Positions 19,001-28,823 of a DNA stretch of 29,651 bases are shown here, piece after piece. Each line of letters opens with the position of its first letter. Position 1 is the stretch's first letter. The notes below the pieces were generated by a model. It saw only the letters and a program-made list of their open reading frames with translations. It was not told the origin of the DNA and searched no databases. Source of the DNA: Reclinomonas americana ATCC 50394 (taxonomy: Eukaryota; Jakobida; Jakobea; Jakobida). Where the stretch lies: positions 7,990-37,640 of the forward strand of contig PS015486.1 in assembly GCA_048213135.1 (NCBI GenBank). The letters run 5' to 3'. The position numbers and the translations under genes were made by a program.

Positions 19001-19722
19001 GCGTGTTCTGGCCGCGCTTGGCCAACCAGCAGTTCGCACTCAACTCGTTTGACGAGTACGAGAAGCATTTCACGGTGCAGAACTATCGCGCGTCGGCCAC
19101 TGGACTCACCAACATTCTGCCGCCCGAATTCGTACCAACGTACGAGGAGCTGTACCCGGGTCGGCGATGGGCCGATGTGCAGGTTTGTCTCTCAGCGAAT
19201 AAATTAGTGGATGGAGAGCGGTGTCTGACGTGACGTGTCGGTGTCGCACAGGAACGCATTCACGCGGTGATTCGCGAGCTGTTCGAGACGATTGCGGCGT
19301 CGGTGCTCGAGGGCAACGACTACTCGGCTGCCTTCTACGGTCTCGATATCATGCTGGACGCCGATGCAAACCCATACGTCCTCGAAGTCAATTTTGGCGC
19401 AGGTGCAGTATCGGTTGTTGCCGCCTTCGTCGTCCGCGCGTGTGTCCTCATCATGCGTGTGTGGCGGTGGTGCAGACAATACGCGCGCCTGTCGGTTCTT
19501 CCCAGAGTTGCGTTGGCAAGAGAGAGGGGTGATATGTCGATAAGCTGAGCAGGAAAAACTGACGTGCGCCTCTGCAGGTTCTACAACCAGGTGTTCCGGC
19601 TCATGTTGCGTAATGTGTGCCACTGGTGTGCTTGTGATTGGTTGGAAGCTCACACGTGGTACATGCCAATGCACAGGTACTTGGGCGAGCAGAACGACGA
19701 GGTGTTTGTGCGACTGGCATAG
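16033..19722 (+). CDS. TTLL12: TTLL12: tubulin-tyrosine-ligase-like protein with SET-like N terminus and LRRs
   Basis: The product is a TTL-family ATP-grasp protein of 879 residues in 17 exons: 16033-16118, 16192-16390, 16460-16867, 16928-17058, 17123-17231, 17291-17533, 17593-17698, 17763-18045, 18114-18286, 18348-18457, 18532-18633, 18690-18846, 18905-19182, 19252-19402, 19476-19506, 19578-19604 and 19677-19722. Exon lengths sum to 2,640 nt, a multiple of three. The N terminus (SLWRPLYDKLVLQLFD, LIDHAWS) matches the SET-like part of TTLL12. A leucine-rich-repeat section follows (LRELVCEKLPSLELLNSKF, ARTIDLRGNKL), as in plant-type TTLL12, absent from human. The TTL part has WYIMDEVGSNMGHSD, YKVFTDV, NQFPNERMFTVKDLL, KSWNLAR, EYEKHFTVQNY and the metal-binding LEVNFGADNTRAC. 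TTLL12 is atypical: its human relative has little or no demonstrated ligase activity and has been linked to tubulin and histone modification. Seven of its sixteen introns begin GTTGCG. Confidence 0.97.
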
Positions 19723-19818
19723 GTGGAAGGAAACAGTGAAGTGAACGCCAAACAAGAATCGTAATCAATGAGATACCCGAATTGCATTTTCGTTCGCCAC
19801 CGCTGCGCGTCTGCCGCC
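19723..19818. terminator. 96-bp convergent 3' flank of TTLL12 and KMO
   Basis: The stop codons of two convergent genes are only 96 bp apart, so both polyadenylation regions lie in or overlap this stretch. I see no canonical AATAAA; an AATCAATGAG run at about 19764 is the most A-rich part. Confidence 0.5.
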
Positions 19819-21905
19819 TCAAAACGCCATCTTGTAGATCAGTGTGGCCACCAGCAGCAACACGACCAACATGACAGCGTACAGAATGCCGTCGAGGATG
19901 CGGTCTTGTCGGTGCCAGTACTTGATCACGTCGGCGTACGGAATGTGCGAGAAGGTGACCATGGAATACAACGGCAGGTACACGCTCTCGGGGAGGAAGC
20001 GCATGAGGAAGCGCTCCAGTTGCTTGCGACGGCGGAACCACGCGCTGAACAGACAGACACACAGAAGAAACATAAGAAACGCGGAAGACACGGCAAGCTG
20101 CTGCACGCTGACAAACCTGGCCGTGGAGTGACGCATTTCCTTGAAATTGTACAAGGCCAGATCGGCGACGCCGTCGCTGTTGCGCTTGCGCAGACGCGTG
20201 AACTCCGGGCCAATGGCCTTCCAGTCGTCACCTGCACGCCACACACACAGACACGATGAAATTATGGGGACAGCTGCAATATGTCGCTTGGGCGAGTGCT
20301 CACCGTGCTGCTGGATGAGCTCGTCGAGAATCCGACAATCCTCAAAGCCAGCGTTGCACCCTTGGCCGTAGAACGGCACCACAGCGTGTGCGGCGTCGCC
20401 CATCAGGAGGAAGCGGCCGTCGTAGTGGTACGGCTCGCAGCGGATGGTGACCAGCGAGGAGGTGGGGTTGGCGATCCAATCCTGTCGCGTCGCTGTGAGG
20501 GTGCACAACAGACTGGCGGAGACGAGAAGTGGGCGTCCAAACACACGCAACGTGCAGCAAGGTGGGCATCAGAGGCACGGCATCACCGAATTCGCGGCGG
20601 AAGAACTCGAGAATCCGCTCGTCGCGGTCCAGCGTGGAGAAGTTGCAGTCGCCGTGCACGTCGTCCGGGTCGGCGTCGATGCGCATAAAGATGGTGCAGG
20701 TGAACGAGCGGTCCTTGTTCGGCAGCGCAATCATCATGAAGTTCTTGCGCGGCCAGATGTGCAGGCAGTCGGGCTTCATGGCGTAGCTGTCGGCGACGGG
20801 GTGAATCAACAAGAAAGCAACACGAACTCGAGGCGAGCACACACACCCGTCGCGTGCTCCCTCCAATGTGGCGCCACCCGGGATCTCGGCCGCCGGCGGA
20901 ATCAGCAACTCCTGCATACGGGGGTGCGTCAGTATAAGCAGAGGAGGAGGAAGAAGTGAAGAAGACGAGAGGCGCTTCTCACCTTGTACGCGTGTGGCAG
21001 GTAATCCTGCGAGTAATTGAACCGATCCAAGAACTGCATGCCGGCACGAACTTTGCTAAAGGCACCGTCGGCGCCAATCACCAGCTACGTGATTAACAGG
21101 GTGAGTCCAACGAACACACGACAGCAATCAGCATGACAGACGAGAAATGGACCTTGGGCTTCACATCCTGTCGGCGCCCGTCCTTGTCGATCAGCGTAAT
21201 GGTGCGCGAGCGAACGTCCACTGGCGCGATGCTGGTGCCAAACTGAATGTGCACATGCGGATGCCTGCAGGAGGGTGAGACAAAGAGAGGGAGAGAGAGA
21301 AAGAGAGTGACAAGTGACTCGACTTCTCAGCGGCCGTGATGAGAGTCTCGTTGAGATGGCGACGCGGCACACTGAGAATGTGCTGACCGGGTTTGCCATA
21401 GGGTTGCTCAATCAGCTGCCAGCGGGAGGGAGAGGGAGAGAGTCAGGCGATTTCCGCACGACAACAAAAAAGGAATCAGCGCATCTGCAGCACCTCTCCA
21501 GATGTTGTGTGAATCATGCGACCGTACATGGGAACGCCCTCGGCCACCACCTCCTTGGCAATGCCTGTGTGACAAGTGAGCGCGCAATGCTTCTCCCTCT
21601 CTCTCTCTCTCTTTCTCTCTTATACACACACACACCGGCTTCCTCGAGAGCGCGAATGCCGCGGTTGCTCAGGGCCAGATTGATACTGCGACCGGCAATG
21701 ACCTCGGCCACACGCGAGTCAGGTCGACGCTCAATCACCTGTACACGCACATGTGTGTGTGAGAGAGAGAGAGGCGTGAGAGAGTGCGCGGAGTTTTGTT
21801 GGTCACTTGCTCCGCAACTGTGACGGCGAATCCGCGACGAGCAAGGTTGAGAGCACACAGTGCGCCAACGAGGCCGCCTCCAGCAACAAGCACGCTCTCT
21901 TCCAT
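19819..21905 (-). CDS. KMO: Kynurenine 3-monooxygenase
   Basis: A FAD- and NADPH-dependent flavoprotein that hydroxylates L-kynurenine to 3-hydroxykynurenine in tryptophan catabolism, normally anchored in the outer mitochondrial membrane. The start ATG 21905 gives MEESVLVAGGGLVGALCALN, the FAD-binding GxGxxG. Exons: 21905-21807, 21738-21636, 21564-21494, 21415-21324, 21264-21153, 21084-20983, 20911-20847, 20786-20552, 20481-20304, 20231-20117 and 20044-19819; phases agree and total 465 residues, against 486 in human. Conserved segments include GRSINLALSNRGIRALE, LVIGADGAFSKVR, the substrate-strand FMMIALPNKDRSFTCT and the flavin motif GDAAHAVVPFYGQGCNAGFE. The last 27 residues form a membrane anchor (ILYAVMLVVLLLVATLIY). 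The junction at 20551/20481 uses a GTTGCG donor with acceptor ACAG at 20482 and is the least certain. Confidence 0.97.
21593..21621. repeat. (CT)n microsatellite in a KMO intron
   Basis: CT dinucleotides occupy the intron between KMO exons 21738-21636 and 21564-21494; on the coding strand this is (GA)n. Confidence 0.9.
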
Positions 21906-22187
21906 TTCTTGATAAGTGTTATGAGAATGCGGATCCGGAGTTGTCCTTATAATTAGCAAATGTCCTTCGGAGGTCTCTCTTTCTCTCTTGTTGCTGTCCT
22001 CCGATGTAAAGAGTGCGGAGGACAGCTTGGGAGGTACGTACAGTGGGTGTGCTGAGAGGCGCAAAGAATCGATGCCAGCATTCGACGTTGATATCAACGT
22101 CGACTGTTTTCGTCGTAACAAAGCTAAACAAACTGTGCACTATGTATCACCACCACCATCGTGAAGGCTATCCGCCATGACCAGCGA
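21906..22187. promoter_or_regulatory. KMO upstream region (also permease 3' flank)
   Basis: These 282 bp lie between the permease stop (22190-22188) and the KMO start, both genes on the minus strand. The segment is less repetitive than other spacers here and carries a 22-bp perfect palindrome about 180 bp upstream of the KMO ATG. No TATA box is obvious. Confidence 0.6.
22082..22103. promoter_or_regulatory. 22-bp perfect palindrome upstream of KMO
   Basis: The half-site TCGACGTTGAT is followed directly by its reverse complement with no spacer. The element lies 177-198 bp upstream of the KMO start codon, in non-coding DNA. It resembles the binding site of a homodimeric transcription factor or a hairpin-forming element; which, cannot be said from sequence. 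Confidence 0.6.
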
Positions 22188-25100
22188 TCATGTAACCATT
22201 CGTCGCAAAGCAACCACGACTGCGCACGAAGCGAGTGAGCCGCTGCGACACAGAAGAAAGACGCTGGGCAATGCAGAAAAACCACTCACCCTGCTCCCTC
22301 AACAGCGCCGTCAGTGGTCCCAGTGTGGCCAGCACGCCGGTGAAGACGCCGACAATCACCACCGTCATGAATAGACCGGTGGGGAACTCGAACGTGATGG
22401 GCAATTGCGAAAAGAGCGCTCGTTGCAGGGTGGTGGTGACGCCCGTGATGATGCCTGCGGTTGAGTGCTTCTGTGAGACGCATTGCGTGTACAACACGGC
22501 ACCCCAGCGTCCTCCACTCGCTCACCAATGACCACACCCATGATGGATGCCGTAATCACCAGAACAATGGCCTCGTATGTGTACACTCGGCGCACCACAC
22601 TGCGACGGGCGCCCATGGCGCGCACCAGACCAATCTCCTTACTCTGCTCGTGGATGTTGGTGTCTGCGATAGCCGTACATATCAGCAAGTACTCCAATCA
22701 CATGGTACAGGAGCAGCGCTACACGCAACACATGCTGGCCAGCAACGAGAAGAAGCACAAGGCCATGGCCACCACTGTGGTGAAGATGGAAAAGGCCGTC
22801 AACGCCAGCTGCGGAAGAAGAGGAAGGTAGGGTGAGACACACGAGTTGAACAAGGCCGTGACTCGCTCCGCCAAAGAAACCAACCTGCACTTTGTCAAGG
22901 GCGCGCACGTCGCTGGCGATCAACACAGTTAGGCGTGCGACGAATATACAGTAACTGATGGCATCGCGCGCAACTCAAAGTAGTCGCGAAGCGTGAAGCC
23001 TATGCGCCCGTCCACCACGTCGAGCAGCGTCGACTTGACGCTGTCCTTCTCGCTCATGGTGGCCTCCGGTGTCAGTCGGATCATCAGCTCCCGCAGTCCC
23101 AGCTGCAAGCACGGGAAGAGCACCATTCAATAAATCCCCTGAGCTGCACAGACACACATTGGCAACAATCATGCGCACATCATCAACGCTACGGATCCAG
23201 CCGGCACTCATCGCCAGTGTGCTTGGAATGGACACGAGCATGTCCTGGAGAATGCACGCAATATGTGAGTCAATGATACACGCTGTTATTGCATTGCCCT
23301 TTGCTGCGCACACCTCGAGGAAAAATGTGGGATACTTGCTGAACAGGAAGCGTGGTGTGGCATCCATGAGTGCGGCCGGAGTGAACGGGAGAAAGTACTT
23401 TTGTCGCACACCATCTGCGAGGGCGTTGTACATGTCAGCAGTGTTCACCAACGATCATGGCCCTCCGACTCACAAAGCACGCACCGACGGTCTTTGGTAG
23501 CGTGGCGAGGTAGTAGACAAGTGGCGAGGCGGTCCTGTTCGCGCCCAGCAGATCACCGTAGATGCTGCCGATGAGTCCCGACTCGGTGCCAAGGCGTGTC
23601 GTGTACATTTGCTCCGCCAGGCCCTGCAAGACATCGTGATCAGTGCGTCAGATTGTGTCACCATCTTGTGCAATAAAGAAAGCTAACCAGTGTGGACGGC
23701 TGTGCCACGCTGCCGATGACCAAGAACTCGTCGAGGAGGACGTCGTACAAATTGGGTGACACACCACTGCGTTGCTGTGCAGTGAGAAGCAAGGATCACC
23801 GGGGACGATGCACACAGTGCGCGCAACTGAATGGTCTGAAAGTACGCTCGGAAGTTGCCAATGTTGCCAATGGCGGTGTCGTAGATTTCTCTGCTCAAAG
23901 TCAGTCGCAACACACAAGCGCAGCGCAGCAACATGCGGACATGCACACGCAGCGCAACTCGAAATGATCATCTATTCGATGTGTGACCCACGAGAAATCC
24001 TGCACGGCTGGGTGCTTCTCCAGCGCATCTTCAAACTGGCGCACCAGTTCGGGGTTGTTCTGCAGGCTGCCGAGTTTGATATCCATCTGGCGAAGATCAA
24101 GAGACAGATAAGGACAGGCCAACTCGCGCGACCGAGAGGTGGCAGTCACAAGGCGCAACCTTGACATGCACGCCGAGCCGTTGCAGCTGCTGGTACGTGG
24201 TCGACTGCACTTGCATTCGGAAGGTCACCGCAATGAAAATGACAAACGCCAGACTCATAGAATACATCAGTGTGGTCTGCACAGTGTCGATGGTGAGCAC
24301 AGTTGCACAACATGACACACTATGCAAACAAGCCACCTTGCGATTCCTGTCCTTGTGTGAGACGAGATTCTTGATGACCAGCAGTTTTACGGCGCGGTTG
24401 TCCCAAAAGAACAGCACGTGCGTGATGAAGCGCTCCAGCAGCTTCTCCGCATTGAGAGCTGCGCGTCACCCAGTCAGCTCTCAAACCAACACTCCCATCC
24501 GCAGCTTCCGAGAACAACAAACCCAATAACACGAGGCCAAGTAGCATGCCGAAGAGCAGGTAAAAGAGAATGTTGAGCAGCACCGAAAACTGCTGCGTCA
24601 ACAGCGCCAGTGGGAACATGTAGTACGCCAGGAACCTGCGCGCGCGGAAGCATCAGCACAGTGGTCGAAGAACAGCAGCGTGTATCACGCACCCGTACAG
24701 CGTCAACATGGAGCCAACAAACACGAGCGACCAGCTAACACCGGCATCGGCGGCACGGTCAATCTCAAACTACGCAACACTGGAGTGGTGAGCGACGCGG
24801 CAGGCACGCATGCATAGATGTGTACTCTCGCGAGGCGCACCACCACAGCCTTGGTTCGCGGTCGCTCCGTGTCCATGGCGTCCTGCAGTCGTGTCGAGAG
24901 TGCCTGCTTGGCCGGAAAGATGCACGCAAACACTGCCACCAGCGTGGCCAGCAAGGTGGCGCCCACCACTGCATCCGTCGCTAGACCGGAAGGCGGTTCC
25001 ACACTCACCAACTGCGTCAGCATGGACGCCACGCTGCAAAGCAATAGCGGCCAGTGAGCCGGGTGACCGAGCAGCAGGGTGAGCGCGCGACGTGACGATC

Positions 25101-27103
25101 TGTTGACAAACCCAATCCACGACACGCGCGCCAGGATGAGCCCCAGAACTGCACAACAAGCGAAAGTGAATAGAAATGAGCGACACAAGAACACTCGATC
25201 ACGCTACGCAACCGTATGCCGGTAATGAGTACGACAGCGCCTGAAAATGGACGAGAGAGAGATAGTGAGATGCAAGTCACGGAGTTGATGGCCTTCACGT
25301 CACTCACCTGCACAAAAATGAGCTCCACAATCCCGAACCGTGGCAGTCCAATCACGCGCATGACGCCCAACTCAAACACTCTGGTGTCCACATTGATCTG
25401 CTCATCGCCAGTGAGTAGCAGCACCAGCGGAACGAAAGAATGGTAGTGGAAAATCACCATCAGCAACGAATAGATGAGCATCACACTCAGCGCCGTGAGG
25501 ATGACCGTGATGATGTTGATGGAGAGGGAGAGGAAGAGGGAAAAGTACTGCGCCGAGTTCATGAATGTGAGAATGGGAGTGGCGCACTCCAGCTGATTGA
25601 AGCCGGCCTTGAAGCGCAGTGTTGAGGCGAAGCTCGTCATGCGCTGCAGAATGACATTGTAGTCGGCCACTCCGTACCTGCACACACAAGTCAACAGCGT
25701 GCACACACTACTGCTACAGCGCAACAGACGCAACGTATCCAGCCGCGGTGGTGGCACATTGATCACCACTGATGTGGCATACCGCTGGGCATCAAGGCCA
25801 GAGAGCACAGTGGCCACCGCCGACGCCACTCGCGGTGACAGGTTGTGTGCAATCAGCGGCAGAAACGTCGACAGCTCCATGAGCATGAGATTGCTGTGCG
25901 AGCCGGCAATGAGAATCCCACCAACAAGAGGATCGCCTTCTTCATCGCAGCTCACCCTTCCGCCGCGCTTGCCACCCTCCCTGCCGTGTCCATGCTGCCG
26001 GCCACCCGCACAGTCGCGTACGCCACTGGATTCTATCGTCGAACGCATGAGCAAGAAACAACGACAACAGCTGCAGCTCGCATCTCACCGATTCAAAGCT
26101 GGCAGTGGAGTTGTGGTAGCGCTGTCCGTCGGCGTCGACAGCCGCCTGCAACAACACCGAGCCAACGTCGACGCGCAGAGTCACCATGTCGCCGACTTCG
26201 ACGCGCATCGAGGCCATGAGCGACGGCGCAAGGAGCACATCGCCGGAGGCCACCGGTACTGGGCCACGGTAATCGCGGGCGAGCCCCATTCGTTGCTCCT
26301 GCTGCGAATCAACCAGCAACAGCGACGCGCCCAGCGCCATTCGCCGACAGAGTACGTCGATGCACTCTGATCCCCGCGTTTTCTCCGACACTGTGTGATC
26401 GTGCATATGCATGTGAGCGACCTGTAGGCAACAAGGGGGCAGAGTGGAGCGCCATCACCTTTCGGATCAATGTCAGCGCACTGCTGATCGTTGCTGTACG
26501 CCCAGTCGGTCGTGGCATCGCCCGTGGTCTGCACACGGAGGCGGACGTCACCCTCCATACACACGAACACGGTCACAAACTCGTCGGCGACTGCACCTTG
26601 GCGTTCCACGGCGACAAACATCTCGACTGCGGATACACATCGGCTTCGATGGTCACTCGGGCGCTTGCATAGTCGAACTCGCCTCCGAGAACGCCATCGT
26701 CGCGTAGTTGGCGATAATCGATCGTCCGTGCACCTCCACTGCCTCATGCACACAGAGAGCGGCTCAGCATGCGTGTAGGTACGCCAGGCGTGCAAGTCAA
26801 ACACGCAACGAGGGAGTGAGCAGCACGTCCATCTCGCCCTGTGTGGTCTCCGCCAATCGCAGCGTGACCACAGGCACCACACGCAACGTGGTCTGTGCCA
26901 GAGCAAACACAAACACCGCCATCTGTGCACGCATCGCAAACAGTCACCTCAATGCATTCCGATGGATGACAACGAGAAGCGAACACACACACCAGGCAGG
27001 AGCATACGCCGAGGCAGTACGACACCTTGTGTCGCCGCACTTGATGCGCCGTGAGGCGACCGTACTGTGCGTATCGCCAGAGGACGGTGGTGACGACGCC
27101 CAT
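22188..27103 (-). CDS. Eukaryotic FtsX-domain (ABC3-type) multi-pass permease
   Basis: A large membrane protein with FtsX permease repeats, as in the MacB/LolE superfamily and in protist proteins of unknown role. Start ATG 27103 (MGVVTTVLWRYAQY). Exons: 27103-26993, 26922-26810, 26738-26597, 26528-26459, 26390-26089, 26032-25735, 25677-25308, 25240-25213, 25148-24841, 24769-24693, 24635-24493, 24458-24337, 24276-24160, 24086-23959, 23890-23828, 23766-23688, 23623-23485, 23414-23314, 23244-23167, 23102-22975, 22912-22885, 22808-22730, 22663-22526, 22454-22290 and 22219-22188, about 1,119 residues. An N-terminal membrane helix leads to a large extracytoplasmic domain, then FtsX signatures: INVDTRVFELGVMRVIGL, KLLVIKNLVSHKDRNRK, and near the end TNIHEQSKEIGLVRAMGA with helices YEAIVLVITASIMGVVIG and FMTVVIVGVFTGVLA. 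No ATPase gene lies nearby. Phases agree except in exon 26032-25735, which needs one extra base. The last exon (LRRMVT) is the least certain. Confidence 0.9.
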
Positions 27104-27228
27104 GCGTGGTGGTCGGTCTGTGGGAGGATCAATCGGCGATTGCAGGACGATGAAGTGAAGACAACTCCGATGCGCGTGACGTTGCGTGCCCCCCGTCTCT
27201 GCTGCAGTGTGTGAGGAAATGCTTGCGA

Positions 27229-27513
27229 NNNNNNNNNNNNNNNNNNNNNNNNNNNNNNNNNNNNNNNNNNNNNNNNNNNNNNNNNNNNNNNNNNNNNNNN
27301 NNNNNNNNNNNNNNNNNNNNNNNNNNNNNNNNNNNNNNNNNNNNNNNNNNNNNNNNNNNNNNNNNNNNNNNNNNNNNNNNNNNNNNNNNNNNNNNNNNNN
27401 NNNNNNNNNNNNNNNNNNNNNNNNNNNNNNNNNNNNNNNNNNNNNNNNNNNNNNNNNNNNNNNNNNNNNNNNNNNNNNNNNNNNNNNNNNNNNNNNNNNN
27501 NNNNNNNNNNNNN
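27229..27513. other. Assembly gap (285 N) hiding the GSK3 C terminus
   Basis: The gap begins after the last visible GSK3 exon and its GTTTGTG donor at 27552, and ends 125 bp upstream of the permease start. The kinase C-lobe end and stop codon must lie within it or in the short stretch 27104-27228. Confidence 0.95.
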
Positions 27514-27552
27514 GCCCACGGAGAAAGAAAGGGCGATCGCACACACACAAAC

Positions 27553-28823
27553 CTCTGCCGCTGTGATGCGCTCGCGAGGATCGTACACGAGAAGACGTGA
27601 GACGAGATCGATCGCCTCCGGCGATGCGTACATCTCCGGCAGCACCGTCTCCCACGGCTGACTGCGCACGGGTGGGAAGCGATTGTCGGGTACATTCGGA
27701 TTCAGCACGGCGAGCTCCTCGGTAGTGGGTGTGCCCAGAATCTGACAGCAACCAGATATTATTAGCAGTCGAGCGCAACAGGTGACAAGGCAAACATGTC
27801 GAGACGTCGTCACACGCACCGACACAATCTTCACCAACTGGTCGAGATTCGACTCGCCGGCAAAGAGCGGTGTGTCGGTCATGATCTCGCACATGACACA
27901 GCCGATGGACCACATGTCGATGGATGTCGAGTAATTCGCATTGCCAAAGATGAGCTCCGGTGCTCGGTAGAATCTCGAGCAGATGTAGGCCACGTTGGCT
28001 TCGCCGGGAATCAGTCTCTTGGCGGAGCCAAAGTCGCACAGTTTGAGGACGCCGACCGAGGCGTCACACAAGCAGTTCTGCGGCTTGATGTCGCGGTGGC
28101 AAATGCCGAGCGAATGGACATAGGTCAGCGCGCGGCACAGCTGGTACATGAACAGCTGCGGGAAAGAGGGAGGAAGAGTGAGGGAGATAGTTTTTTGGTC
28201 TGGTGTTCTCGAGTACTGCCAACCTTCAGCAGCACGACCGGTACACGCGCCTGCCGCTCAGAGTACGAGTGAATCACACCCTCCAGCGTGTCAGGCATGT
28301 ACTCGAGCACCAAGTTGAGGTAGGTCTCCGCCTGCGCATGCCCCACCCATCCATCAGCCACACACACACTTGCTTCCGCCACGAGAGAGAGACGCAACTC
28401 GATCGGCGCTGTGAGACGAAAAGTGGTGCATCATGTGCACCACATTCGGGTGCCGCAGCTCGCACATGATCTCCAGCTCACGATTCTTGTAGCGCTCGTC
28501 CACCAGCACCTTCTTGATCGCCACCTGTGCACGTGCACGAGCGTGAGCAAGCACAAAGAGAGAGAGAGAGGGAGGGAGAGCGTGCGTGCACAACAAAACC
28601 TCTTGGCCCGTCTGCTCATCCGTGGCCACATACACGGTGGCAAACGCCCCGCGGCCAGCAATCATACGCGCATTGTACTTGTTCTTCTTGCGTGGACTAA
28701 CAAGCACAACAGTCGTCAGCAGCAGAACACAACCAAGCAACAATGCAAAACACAGCTCACCCTGCGCGTATTTTGATGAGCAAACAAGCGAGAGTGAGAG
28801 GTGTGAGCAATCTTCCGCATCAT
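27553..28823 (-). CDS. GSK3: GSK3/shaggy-type serine/threonine kinase (3' end missing)
   Basis: A glycogen synthase kinase 3 orthologue, a primed-substrate kinase of metabolic and developmental signalling. Exons: 28823-28761 (start uncertain, MMRKIAHTSHSR), 28686-28600, 28524-28399, 28331-28224, 28155-27820 and 27741-27553; every intron is phase 0. Visible motifs are the glycine loop IAGRGAFATVYVA, VAIKKVL with the ATP lysine, KNRELEIM with the αC glutamate, YLNLVLEYMPDT, the catalytic loop HRDIKPQNCL, DFG in LCDFGSAKRLI, and the activation segment VAYICSRFYRAPELIFG. The phosphate-priming Arg/Arg/Lys positions of GSK3 (RYKNRE, HRDIK, SAKR) are all present, as is the tyrosine equivalent to Tyr216; the second Tyr of the usual SRYY is Phe. 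LVKIVSILGTPTTEEL follows. The end of the C-lobe is lost in the gap. The N terminus is short, and a longer one from upstream exons is possible. Confidence 0.93.
28557..28580. repeat. (GA)n tract in a GSK3 intron
   Basis: GA and GGGA units lie in the intron between GSK3 exons 28686-28600 and 28524-28399. Confidence 0.85.

Noticed and set aside
24970-25009. Intron in the permease starting with GTGAGTG at 25008
   Set aside because: The frame reads through without interruption into ATDAVVGATLLATLVAVF, and no acceptor in a suitable phase exists.
19723-27103. Operon-like or metabolic cluster of KMO and the permease
   Set aside because: Each gene is spliced and has its own spacer. Neighbouring genes are functionally unrelated, so proximity reflects compact gene packing rather than a demonstrated cluster.
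22188-27103. Recent bacterial transfer of the FtsX gene
   Set aside because: More than twenty introns, including eight with the host's GTTGCG donors, and host-like composition argue for long residence. Ancient transfer cannot be judged from one window.
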